From contig CABXSI010000005.1 in the NCBI GenBank assembly GCA_902514865.1, forward strand, positions 1-40,173: DNA of 40,173 nt, read 5' to 3'. This stretch comes from an uncultured SAR116 cluster alpha proteobacterium (GTDB lineage: Bacteria > Pseudomonadota > Alphaproteobacteria > Puniceispirillales > Marisalimonadaceae). The notes beneath the pieces were generated by a model. It was not told the DNA's origin. It saw only the letters and a list, made by a program, of their open reading frames with translations, and ran no database searches. Shown piece after piece: positions 29,132-38,183 of this stretch (positions are counted from its first letter, which is position 1; every line of letters begins with the position of its first letter). The translations under genes and the position numbers were made by a program.

Positions 29132-29956
29132 TCATCCTACAAAATTAATATTTATTTTTTTTAAGGAAGATTTTATAACCTCTTCCCATCCTTTTGGAGC
29201 ATATTTTTTAGCTCTGATAATATTTTTCATTTCTAAATCAATCAAATTATCTTTGTTTGGTAATGGTATAATACATGGTTGATCTGATTGTTTTAACATC
29301 GAAATATCATTAGGGCTGTCGCCAACAACTATAGTATACGGATTAGACTTAAGTTCAGTTTTAAGTTTTTTAACAACTGATTTCATTGCAAAACCTTTTG
29401 AACAGTCATCACAAATATTAAAAACTCTTCCACCTTCATGTAACTTTAAGCCAAGACTTTTTAAAAATAAACTAAACTCTCTTATGAGTTTTTGTGATCC
29501 ATTGAAAATTAATGGCAATGAATAATCTCTATTTAACGCGAAGGGTAAATATTTATGATTTAAACCAAGTGTCTGCATTTGTTTATCTTTTGTCATATCT
29601 TCAATAAAATCACATTTTTCACGAAATTCTATAGGAACTTTCGTTTTGAAAATTTCTAAAATCTCTTTGATTGATCTACTTAAAATTATTGAATTATCTT
29701 TCAATTTTAAATTAGCATTAAGTAAATCCAAGTTGTGAACTGCTGCTCCATTTTCAGAAATATAAGGTAATTCTTTTCCTAATTGATTAAAAAAAAGCTC
29801 AATTTCTATTTTAGTTTTACTTGAATTAGGTATTATTTTTATACCTTGATCCAAACATTTTAATATGAAATCTTTAATATCTTGGAATTCAAAATTATCA
29901 TGATCTAATAAAGATCCATCTAGGTCTGTAAATATTAAAATATCTTCATATTTCAT
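29132..29956 (-). CDS. HAD-family mannosyl/glucosyl-3-phosphoglycerate phosphatase
   Basis: LIFTDLDGSLLDHDNF, IIPNSSKTKIEIELF, PYISENGAAV, VVGDSPNDISML; MPGP/GpgP type. Confidence 0.86.
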   Translation of the reverse strand: MKYEDILIFTDLDGSLLDHDNFEFQDIKDFILKCLDQGIKIIPNSSKTKIEIELFFNQLGKELPYISENGAAVHNLDLLNANLKLKDNSIILSRSIKEILEIFKTKVPIEFREKCDFIEDMTKDKQMQTLGLNHKYLPFALNRDYSLPLIFNGSQKLIREFSLFLKSLGLKLHEGGRVFNICDDCSKGFAMKSVVKKLKTELKSNPYTIVVGDSPNDISMLKQSDQPCIIPLPNKDNLIDLEMKNIIRAKKYAPKGWEEVIKSSLKKININFVG

Positions 29957-29984
29957 AATCGGGAACTTAACTGCAATTTCAACA

Positions 29985-31211
29985 TTATAAAGATTTTTGT
30001 TTTGCTACAAATATATTTGATGATTTATTAGGCAAAAGCAACCCTGAGACTATAACGGCTATAGATATAAACGCTAGTGCCTCAAGAATAAATGAAAAAT
30101 TGTATCCATTTTTTAATAGATATGATGTTACGGGTAACACGCAAGCTCCAGCACATAAATTGACCATAAATTTTATCGAGAGAACCCTACCCCTCCAATT
30201 ATCTTGAACGTATTTTACTAATATAACATCTGTTATAGGAACTTGCCCAAAAACAAAAATCATAGCTGCTAACATTATAAATAGTAAACTGTAATCATAA
30301 GAATAACTTGCAATATATATAAAAACTAATTGACCTAAACCCATAGCTGATAAAACAAATTTTGGAGGAATTTTATCAACCAACCACCCTGTCCCTATTT
30401 GAGAGAACGAAGCAATTGCATAAACAAATCCTGCTAAAAGTCCAGTTACTGCTACATCATTTGAAATTTGCAACATATTTACTTCAAAGAGTCTTGGTAT
30501 AAGAAATGTCAAAGATCCAAAAATAAATCCACCAGATAAAGTAACAATACTTAAACAAACAAGCACAGTTTGCCAACCTTCCGATGTTATTGATGTATCT
30601 TTTTTTGCGTTATTTGAATTGCCTTGTAGTTTATTTTCTTCTAATTCAATAAAGGCAAATATTTGTGAAATTCCAAAGCAGAAACATATTAGTGATGGAA
30701 CAATAAATGCTAGCCTCCAGTCACTGTAGAGTATCAAAAAGCCAGTTAAGATTGGAGCTATTGCAACACCCATATTTCCCCATACTCCATTAACACCCAA
30801 CCTCAAACCTACTTTACCTGGTCTTTTTGTTATCATAGCAATTCCTACTGGGTGATATATTGCAGCAAAAAAACCAACAATCCCTAGAGAAACACCTAAC
30901 ATAATCGTTGAACTAGATAATGCCGCTAAAATAGAGCCAAAAGCTAAACCAAATGGATAAATAGTTATTAATATTGCTCTAGAATACTTGTCTGCCAACC
31001 AGCCTGCTAATGGAGCAGCCGCGCCAAACAAAACAACACCTAGGGTACCATAAACAATAATTTTTTCATAAGATAATCCAAATTCCCTTCCAGCATCAAA
31101 AGCAGCCTTAGCAAAAATTAACATCATAAAATGATCTAATAAATGGCCAATATTCAAATAGATGTCAGGAATCGAATAAGATTTTGTACTATCTAAAGTA
31201 ATCATTTTCAT
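29985..31211 (-). CDS. MFS transporter (fosmidomycin-resistance-like)
   Basis: PLAGWLADKYSRAILI, GFFAAIYHPVGIAMITKRPGKVGLRLGVNGVWGNMGVAIAPIL; about 12 TM segments. Confidence 0.82.
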   Translation of the reverse strand: MKMITLDSTKSYSIPDIYLNIGHLLDHFMMLIFAKAAFDAGREFGLSYEKIIVYGTLGVVLFGAAAPLAGWLADKYSRAILITIYPFGLAFGSILAALSSSTIMLGVSLGIVGFFAAIYHPVGIAMITKRPGKVGLRLGVNGVWGNMGVAIAPILTGFLILYSDWRLAFIVPSLICFCFGISQIFAFIELEENKLQGNSNNAKKDTSITSEGWQTVLVCLSIVTLSGGFIFGSLTFLIPRLFEVNMLQISNDVAVTGLLAGFVYAIASFSQIGTGWLVDKIPPKFVLSAMGLGQLVFIYIASYSYDYSLLFIMLAAMIFVFGQVPITDVILVKYVQDNWRGRVLSIKFMVNLCAGACVLPVTSYLLKNGYNFSFILEALAFISIAVIVSGLLLPNKSSNIFVAKQKSL

Positions 31212-31241
31212 GATTAAGAACCTAAAATTATAATTTCTAAT

Positions 31242-31916
31242 TTATTCCGATAAAAAAGTTGTATAATCAGTATAATCCAATTTTTCTACTCTTAATGCAT
31301 TTTCTGGTGCACTAGTATCTTCATACCCAACTGATACACCACAAACTAACATCTCATTTTCTTTAAAGTTAAGCTGATCGGCGATGAGTGTATGAAATTT
31401 AGTAAATGCTACCTGACCACATGAATGCAAACCTTCTCCTCTAGCACCAACTAAAATACTTTGAATGAACATACCAACATCCATAAATGTACCAGTAGCA
31501 AGCCTTCTATCCATTGTTATAAACATTCCAAGTGGAGCACCAAAAAAATGAAAATTTTCTTGCATTTGTTTGTCTCTAGCTTTGAAATCTTCTCTTCCAA
31601 TATTAAGTAATTTGTAAAGCTCAAAACCCACAGCTCTTCTTCTTGATATAAAAGGTTCAAACCATTCAGTAGGATAATAATCAAACTCTTGTTTGAACTC
31701 TTTAGCAGATCCATCTTTAATAGATTCTAAAATTGAATTTGTTATAGCTTCTTTTTTCTTCCCTTCGACCACATATACATGCCAAGGTTGAATATTATGA
31801 CCACTTGGCGCAAAAGCAGAACACTCTAAGATATTTTTAATCTTATCTTTAGGCACTGGCTTAGATAAAAATCTTCTAACAGACCTTCTTGATAAGAATG
31901 CTTCCTTTACATTCAT
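31242..31916 (-). CDS. Nitroreductase family protein
   Basis: EAFLSRRSVRRFLSKPVPKDKIKNILECSAFAPSGHNIQPWHVYVVEG, MFIQSILVGARGEGLHSC. Start MNVKEAF preferred over ORF start 31934. Confidence 0.92.
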   Translation of the reverse strand: MNVKEAFLSRRSVRRFLSKPVPKDKIKNILECSAFAPSGHNIQPWHVYVVEGKKKEAITNSILESIKDGSAKEFKQEFDYYPTEWFEPFISRRRAVGFELYKLLNIGREDFKARDKQMQENFHFFGAPLGMFITMDRRLATGTFMDVGMFIQSILVGARGEGLHSCGQVAFTKFHTLIADQLNFKENEMLVCGVSVGYEDTSAPENALRVEKLDYTDYTTFLSE

Positions 31917-31939
31917 ATTTATAACCCCATGCATTTTTC

Positions 31940-31965
31940 TAAATAGTTAACTCTTTAACTATTTA
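31940..31965. repeat. Perfect 11-bp inverted repeat / hairpin in intergenic region
   Basis: TAAATAGTTAA (31940-31950), loop CTCT, TTAACTATTTA (31955-31965). Confidence 0.65.
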
Positions 31966-31994
31966 CATATTTAATTTTTAATCAATTAATAAAT

Positions 31995-32696
31995 TTAATT
32001 TTGTGAGAATATATTTCTAAAAAATTTAACTTTTTCAATCCTTGCAAATAAATAAGGCTGACTGTCTTTTATTATGCTTGAAAGTGAATTTTTATTAGCT
32101 TCTTTTTTTTTGGTATTTGTTACTGACTTCATTGTCTTATATTTTTCACTTTTCCAAAACTGATTCACTTTAATTAAATAAGGTTTATTTTTATTTGGAT
32201 CTGAAGAGTGATAGTGTTTTATGGCCTTATCCCATGAACCATGTTTATTTTTTAATTGTAATAGAAATGATGCTGCATAAGAAACATTTGGCTCAACAGC
32301 AAACATGTCAATTATTTTCTTAAAATTATTTTTATGCCACTTTATGTTTATTTGCATACAACCAACATCAAGGTTAAAATCTTTCATTTCAACATGTTTT
32401 AAAACATACTTTTGCATTTGTTTTTTTGTATCGAAAAAGAGACTCTTTCCCGCATGATTTACTGTCCATGGCCAGATAGTATGTTTATTATTTTTTAATA
32501 TTCGACCTGATTCAGCTTTACCAATACTTGAAAGAAGATTTTTTGGAATGTCAGTATAGTCTTCTAAAGTTTTAATAACACTTTCACATGAATTATTTTT
32601 TTTTGAGGTAAATGCGTATGTGTCTTTTATTGTAAAAATAAAAATACTAATAAATATTAAAAAGCTCTTAAATAAGGTCATAATGTACAATAGCAA
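31995..32696 (-). CDS. Lytic transglycosylase-like (SLT fold) secreted protein
   Basis: Signal sequence; LLSSIGKAESGR (catalytic Glu), DVGCMQINIKWH, HGSWDKAIKHYHSSDPNKNKPYLIKV. Confidence 0.85.
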   Translation of the reverse strand: MLLYIMTLFKSFLIFISIFIFTIKDTYAFTSKKNNSCESVIKTLEDYTDIPKNLLSSIGKAESGRILKNNKHTIWPWTVNHAGKSLFFDTKKQMQKYVLKHVEMKDFNLDVGCMQINIKWHKNNFKKIIDMFAVEPNVSYAASFLLQLKNKHGSWDKAIKHYHSSDPNKNKPYLIKVNQFWKSEKYKTMKSVTNTKKKEANKNSLSSIIKDSQPYLFARIEKVKFFRNIFSQN

Positions 32697-32716
32697 TCAC
32701 TATGCCAGATAAAAAA

Positions 32717-33502
32717 CTATCTCAACTTTTTATAATCTGGTGTTCTTTTTTCTAGAAAAGCGTCTATGCCTTCCATACTCTCCTTATCACCTTGAGATTT
32801 TACCATATAGTCAGTTTCTAATTTAATTTGTTTTGAAAAATCATTACCGTAGGCTGCTCTAGATAATTTTTTAATTCTCGAGATAGAGTTTTTAGGAAGA
32901 TTTTCAAAATTTTTAGATAATTCTACAGCAGTCTCTTTTGCATTACCTTTTTGGGCTAATACATTAACAGCTCCAATGTTATATAGTCTTGATGCATCAA
33001 TTTTTCCTCCTATCATTGCCATCTCAGCTAGCATTTGGCGGGGCATTGTTTCAGACAAAAATTTAGTAGCATTACCGTCAGGAGTTAAACCAATTTTAAC
33101 ATACGCCAATGAAAAAAAACTATATTCGCTCATGACTACTAAATCACAGGCCATAGCTAATGAAACACCCGCTCCAGCTGCTCCTCCTTCAATTGCGGCT
33201 ATAATTGGTTTTGAACAATTATAAATAGATTCGATGGTTCCATTTAACTGATTTAAAGTTTGGTACCTCTCTGGTTCAGTCATTGATCTCCTTGTTTTTA
33301 ATGCATTCAGATCACCACCTGCACAAAAAAAATCCCCTTCACCTGCAATGACAACAGAGCAAACATTTTTATCTTCCTCTGCTATTTTTATAGCTGACTG
33401 AAATTCGTCATGAAATCCCTTGATCATTGAATTTCTTTTTGATGGATTATTCAAGGTAATAATCAAAGTATTACCAATTATTTTATTTTCAATTATAGAC
33501 AT
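32717..33502 (-). CDS. Enoyl-CoA hydratase/isomerase family protein
   Basis: ITLNNPSKRNSM, GEGDFFCAGGDLNAL, AAIEGGAAGAGVSLAMACDLVVMSEYSFFSLAYVKIGLTPDG. Confidence 0.92.
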   Translation of the reverse strand: MSIIENKIIGNTLIITLNNPSKRNSMIKGFHDEFQSAIKIAEEDKNVCSVVIAGEGDFFCAGGDLNALKTRRSMTEPERYQTLNQLNGTIESIYNCSKPIIAAIEGGAAGAGVSLAMACDLVVMSEYSFFSLAYVKIGLTPDGNATKFLSETMPRQMLAEMAMIGGKIDASRLYNIGAVNVLAQKGNAKETAVELSKNFENLPKNSISRIKKLSRAAYGNDFSKQIKLETDYMVKSQGDKESMEGIDAFLEKRTPDYKKLR

Positions 33503-33592
33503 TTAATTCCTATGTTGTAATTTATTGTGAGATTGAAATTATATATTTACTATTTCATTCTTTAAGAAAGTTAAATAAATTGCAAATATATT

Positions 33593-34840
33593 ATGAATAA
33601 TGAAAAATCACTTAAACTGATTATGAGTGCTGCACTAGCAGCCGCTAAACCAAAAGATAAGTTTAAAAAAGTTCCAACTAGACCTGAAGGAAAACTTATA
33701 GTTATTGGTGCAGGAAAAGCTGCAGCCAGTATGGCAAGAGAGTTTGAAAATAATTATGAAGGACCAATTGAAGGCCTAGTAATAACAAGATATGGGCATA
33801 GCACGAAAACAAAATTTGTAAAAGTAATTGAGGCCGCACATCCAGAACCAGATGCAAATGGTTTACTTGCTTCACAAAAAATCTTTAATATAGCTACGAA
33901 TTCATCTGAGAAGGATCATGTTGTTTTTCTTATTTCTGGAGGAGCTTCATCTTTATTAACATTACCTTTAAGTGGTATAAGTTTTGAAGAAAAACAAAGA
34001 ATAAATAAAGAACTTTTAATTAGTGGTGCTCCAATCGATGAAATGAATATTGTAAGACGATCTCTATCTCAATTAAAAGGAGGACGTCTTGCTAAAGCAA
34101 TTTTTCCGGCACAGCTCACTACCTATATGATATCAGATATTCCAGGAGATGATCCCGCCTATATTGGCTCTGGTCCAACAATACAAGCAAATGGCTCAAA
34201 TCAAGATTCAATAGCTATATTAGAAAATTACAAAATAGCTATAAGTGATAAAATTAAAAAAATTATTTATAAAAATACATTGCCCCAATTAATAAAATCA
34301 CCTCAGTACATGCTTGCCAATCCAATAATGGCCCTCAAAAGCGCAGCTAATGTTGCAGAAAAAGAAGGTTATATTCCTATAATTTTATCTGACAGCCTTG
34401 AAGGTGAGGCTAAAATTGAAGGTAAAAAAATGGCTGAATTAGCGATAAAGATAAGTAATGAAAAAAAGTATAAAAATATTAGTTTAAGCAAACCAATTTT
34501 ACTTTTATCTGGAGGAGAAACTACGGTCAAGGTCACAGGAAACGGTAAAGGAGGTAGAAATACAGAATTTATGTTATCAATGGCAATAACCCTTGATAAA
34601 GCAAAAAATATAAGTGCCCTTGCAGTTGACACCGACGGGATAGACGGTATTGAAGATAATGCTGGAGCTTATATTTCAGATGAAACGCTGAAAAAAGCAA
34701 TTTTTAAAAAAGTTAATCCACAAACTTATTTGAACAAAAATGATTCATATTCATTTTTTAAAAAAATTAATGATTTAATTTTTACTTCACCAACTCTAAC
34801 AAATGTTAATGATTTCAGAGCTGTATTAATCAACCCTTAA
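33593..34840 (+). CDS. Glycerate kinase type II (MOFRL/GckA-TtuD family)
   Basis: KLIVIGAGKAAASMAREFE, ITRYGHSTKTKFVKVIEAAHPEPDANG, FLISGGASSLLTLP, ISDIPGDDPAYIGSGPT, LLSGGETTVKVTGNGKGGRNTEF, AVDTDGIDG. Confidence 0.95.
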   Translation: MNNEKSLKLIMSAALAAAKPKDKFKKVPTRPEGKLIVIGAGKAAASMAREFENNYEGPIEGLVITRYGHSTKTKFVKVIEAAHPEPDANGLLASQKIFNIATNSSEKDHVVFLISGGASSLLTLPLSGISFEEKQRINKELLISGAPIDEMNIVRRSLSQLKGGRLAKAIFPAQLTTYMISDIPGDDPAYIGSGPTIQANGSNQDSIAILENYKIAISDKIKKIIYKNTLPQLIKSPQYMLANPIMALKSAANVAEKEGYIPIILSDSLEGEAKIEGKKMAELAIKISNEKKYKNISLSKPILLLSGGETTVKVTGNGKGGRNTEFMLSMAITLDKAKNISALAVDTDGIDGIEDNAGAYISDETLKKAIFKKVNPQTYLNKNDSYSFFKKINDLIFTSPTLTNVNDFRAVLINP

Positions 34841-34846
34841 ATTAGA

Positions 34847-35452
34847 TTATGCTGCAGGTATTGTTTTTGAAAATCCTGGCAGACTGGAAGCAACATAATC
34901 AAACCATTTTTGTAATTGTGGCCTGCCTGTTTGCCACTCTTGAACATTTCTAAATGACATATAGCCCAATGCAACACCAAGCCCAATATTAGCAGCGTCA
35001 AATCCGCTTGGTTTAGTCCAATTAATAATATCTTTCTCTAAAAAATCTAATGTTCTTTCAATTTTACCCAATTGTAATTCTAACCATACTTTGGAGGGAA
35101 CCTCTCCTCCCGAATACCTATCTGAGTATACTACTAAAAGTGATGCATCTATAAGACCTTCAGCAAGAGCTGATCTACTTAAAACGATATCTCTTTCGGG
35201 TCCATCCATAGGTATCAAACCACCACCAATTCTATTGAAATAATCAATAATCACCCTACTATCGAATAGAAAAAAGCCATCTGGCTTTTGTAAAATTGGA
35301 ATTTTTCCAAGAGGGTTTTGACTTCTAAGTAAACTGTTGTCTTGAGAGTCAGCTGTTATAAGTTCTATTTTTCCCTCAATTCCAGCGCTATAAGCTGATA
35401 ATAATACTTTACGTACATAAGGAGAAGCCGGACTAAAAGTCAATTTATACAT
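34847..35452 (-). CDS. Glutathione S-transferase family protein
   Basis: KLTFSPASPYVRKVLLSAYSAGI, NPLGKIPILQKPDGFFLFDSRVIIDYF. Confidence 0.9.
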   Translation of the reverse strand: MYKLTFSPASPYVRKVLLSAYSAGIEGKIELITADSQDNSLLRSQNPLGKIPILQKPDGFFLFDSRVIIDYFNRIGGGLIPMDGPERDIVLSRSALAEGLIDASLLVVYSDRYSGGEVPSKVWLELQLGKIERTLDFLEKDIINWTKPSGFDAANIGLGVALGYMSFRNVQEWQTGRPQLQKWFDYVASSLPGFSKTIPAA

Positions 35453-35495
35453 ATTAACCTCAATAAAATTTATTTATTGTTAATTCTATTATACT

Positions 35496-35520
35496 ATTAA
35501 ACCAAATAATTTGATTTAAT
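35496..35520. promoter_or_regulatory. Near-palindromic operator candidate in divergent intergenic region
   Basis: ATTAAACCAAATAATTTGATTTAAT: 25 nt, single mismatch pair (C/A) in the arms, between divergent GST and GT4 genes. Confidence 0.35.
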
Positions 35521-35546
35521 AATATTTAATTTTTAAGAAGATTTAA

Positions 35547-36626
35547 ATGAAATACATAATAGTTACACAAACTTATCCCCCAAGAATTGGAGGAATGCAA
35601 AATGTAATGACCTCAATAAGTAAAAGACTCTCATCTATAGAAGACACACATGTTTTTCCTGATCACTTTTTATCCAAAAAAAATGGTTATATAAACTCAA
35701 AGCTACACATCCATAATAGTTTTTCTCCAAAAATATTTAGGCCTTTTATTAAAAGGTATTTAGTTAATAAAATCTATAAAGATAATGATGTCGTTATTTG
35801 TGATAGCTGGAAATCTATTAAGGCTGTACCAGCAAAAGTAAAAAAAATATTTGTCTTGGCCCACGGACAAGAGTTTTTATCCACTAAAAAAAAGTTTGGG
35901 CAAATCAAAAAATCATTAAATAGAGCTAGTTGTATTATTTGTAGCTCAAGCTACACAAAAAATTTGATTACAGAATTTAAAGTTACAGATACTCAAAAAA
36001 TAGTTATACCGCCTACATATTCAATTGGAGTTCCATCTGAAAAAAATACAAAATTTAGAGTAAAATCAAAATTAGTATCACTTTTAACAATATGTAGGTT
36101 AGAAGAAAGAAAGGGGATTATTCCAGTTTTAAAATGCTTGTCAGAATTAAATAGTAATAAGTTTTTAAAACCTTTCTTATGGAATATTTGTGGTGAAGGA
36201 CCACAAAAAAATAAAATTCAAAACTTAATAAAGGGCCTTGGGCTATCAGAACAAGTAAAATTAATTGGAAAAATATCAGGAGATTCAAAAGTTGATTTTA
36301 TAAAAAAAAGTGATCTTTTTATTATGCCGTCATATAAAGTTAAGAATTCTATAGAAGGTTTTGGAATTTCTTACATTGAAGCTGCTGCTTATGGTATTCC
36401 ATCAATTGCTGGTATTGAAGGTGGAGTTGTAGACGCTGTAAATCATTCAAGGTCTGGATGGTGTGTAAATCCCTTAAGTCTAAAAGAACTGTCAGACACT
36501 CTTATGGAAGCTATTAATAATGAAAAGAAAAGAAAAGAATACGGCTCACAAGCAAAAAAACAGTTTATGCATTATTTTTCAGGAGAAAAAGTTTTCAGGA
36601 AACTCGTGGACACTATTAGCATTTAA
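35547..36626 (+). CDS. Glycosyltransferase family 4
   Basis: TQTYPPRIGGMQNVM, LLTICRLEERKGIIPVLKCL, WNICGEGPQKNKIQNLIKGLGL, EGFGISYIEAAAYGIPSIAGIEGGVVDAV. Confidence 0.9.
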   Translation: MKYIIVTQTYPPRIGGMQNVMTSISKRLSSIEDTHVFPDHFLSKKNGYINSKLHIHNSFSPKIFRPFIKRYLVNKIYKDNDVVICDSWKSIKAVPAKVKKIFVLAHGQEFLSTKKKFGQIKKSLNRASCIICSSSYTKNLITEFKVTDTQKIVIPPTYSIGVPSEKNTKFRVKSKLVSLLTICRLEERKGIIPVLKCLSELNSNKFLKPFLWNICGEGPQKNKIQNLIKGLGLSEQVKLIGKISGDSKVDFIKKSDLFIMPSYKVKNSIEGFGISYIEAAAYGIPSIAGIEGGVVDAVNHSRSGWCVNPLSLKELSDTLMEAINNEKKRKEYGSQAKKQFMHYFSGEKVFRKLVDTISI

Positions 36627-36926
36627 GTTCAAATTATAAATTTCTTCAGCTTTATTAGTTTCTAAATTTCCGTAGTAATGAGGAAACAGTTCTTCATTGC
36701 GAGATATTTCCCATTTAAGTTTATCCTTTATTTTTATAACTCTAAAACAAATTATAAGAAGATTTTCTTGTCCTTTAAAATGTTTTGCAACTGTTTCCTT
36801 TAATTGTTTTTTAGTAGATAAATGTATAAAGCCATCTCTATTATCAACTTCTGATCCAGTATAAATTTTTTCTATTATTGCTTTGTTCCATTCATTCTTA
36901 GAACAAATTTTATAAACGAAACTCAT
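36579..36926 (-). CDS. DUF952 family protein
   Basis: FVYKICSKNEWNKA...DGFIHLSTKKQLKETVAKHFKGQENLLIICF...LKWEISRNEELFPHYYGNL. Convergent 48-bp overlap with the GT4 gene. Confidence 0.82.
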   Translation of the reverse strand: MSFVYKICSKNEWNKAIIEKIYTGSEVDNRDGFIHLSTKKQLKETVAKHFKGQENLLIICFRVIKIKDKLKWEISRNEELFPHYYGNLETNKAEEIYNLNLNANSVHEFPENFFS

Positions 36927-37846
36927 TTAGTATTATTATTTTCTAACATAAATTCTTTAATTATTTTTATTAAAGTTTCTGGTTCATCTTCTTGTGAATA
37001 GTGACCTGCATTAGGCATTTCAATAACTTTTGAATTCGGAAAAAGACATTTGAAATCTCTTATTGCGTAATCTGGTTCAATTGCCCTGTCTTGCATTCCA
37101 TAAGCCAAAACAGCTGACTTAGAACATAGTGACTTTAAATCTCCGTGTTTTATACCCTCAATAACATAAGGAACTATTCTATTTAATAGAGCATCCAATG
37201 GAAAATTTATAGCTCCTTTACAACTGGCTCGATCAGGAAATTGTGAGGAATAGGCCTCTATCCAATTTTCATTTATTACATGGTTATTTGTAAAATTTGG
37301 AATTTTCATAACTGATAATAATGTTGAACTCAATTCACCTAAAATACCTTCTAATGTTTCAGCTTCATAATGTTTTTTTATCCATTGAAACCAGGGTGAT
37401 AAATTTTTAGGTCTTTCTTCTTTACTATAACCAAATAAAGTATTTATTAAAACGAAACCCGTAACCTTATCAATGTTTCTGATTGAATAAGCACCTGTGA
37501 TCGGACCACCCCAATCTTGGCCTACAAATGTTATATCACTTAAATCTAAAAATTCTATTAATCTACTAAGATTTTCAACATGTGTCTTAAGAGTGTAGTC
37601 TTTACCTTGAGGTGTTTCTGATTTGCCAAAGCCCATCATGTCTGGAACTATAATACGATACTTATTAGATAATTCTGGAATAAATTTTCTATAAATATAA
37701 CCCCAGGTTGGCTCTCCATGCAGCATAATAATCGGCTTTGCCTTTTTGGGTCCTTCATCTACGTAATGTTGTAAAAAACCATTGCCATCGAAAAAGTTAG
37801 GATTAAACGGCCACGTGCCATCAAAGGTTTCTGATGCCATTATCAT
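36923..37846 (-). CDS. Alpha/beta hydrolase, haloalkane dehalogenase-like
   Basis: MLHGEPTWGYIYRKFIPEL, FVGQDWGGPITG (nucleophile Asp), GMQDRAIEP, AGHYSQEDEPE. Confidence 0.85.
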   Translation of the reverse strand: MIMASETFDGTWPFNPNFFDGNGFLQHYVDEGPKKAKPIIMLHGEPTWGYIYRKFIPELSNKYRIIVPDMMGFGKSETPQGKDYTLKTHVENLSRLIEFLDLSDITFVGQDWGGPITGAYSIRNIDKVTGFVLINTLFGYSKEERPKNLSPWFQWIKKHYEAETLEGILGELSSTLLSVMKIPNFTNNHVINENWIEAYSSQFPDRASCKGAINFPLDALLNRIVPYVIEGIKHGDLKSLCSKSAVLAYGMQDRAIEPDYAIRDFKCLFPNSKVIEMPNAGHYSQEDEPETLIKIIKEFMLENNNTK

Positions 37847-37869
37847 TCTTAAATTCTCCGAATAAAATA

Positions 37870-38181
37870 TTACATTTCAGTACTTGCTGCTTCTTTTTCA
37901 TAAGTAAAAGTACAAACACCAACAAAGTTATTTTCTTTAAAAACCAAACTTCCTTTTAAATCTGCAATAATATTAATGTAATTATTTTCAAAGTTTTTTA
38001 ATGCATCTGGATTTTCAAATTTAATTGAAACATTCAAATCACCAGATTGACTTATAAAAATATTAAGTCCAATGATATTATATTCAGAGATTTTAGAGCC
38101 AAACTTTTCTGAACAAAAAGAAGCTGCTAGTTTAGCTTCACTTACAGATGTGAATTTAAAATTTAAAATTTTTCCAAACAT
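37870..38181 (-). CDS. Small hypothetical protein downstream of GAF protein
   Basis: 103 aa, 2-bp gap from the GAF gene, same strand; no family recognised. Confidence 0.65.
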   Translation of the reverse strand: MFGKILNFKFTSVSEAKLAASFCSEKFGSKISEYNIIGLNIFISQSGDLNVSIKFENPDALKNFENNYINIIADLKGSLVFKENNFVGVCTFTYEKEAASTEM

Positions 38182-38183
38182 CT

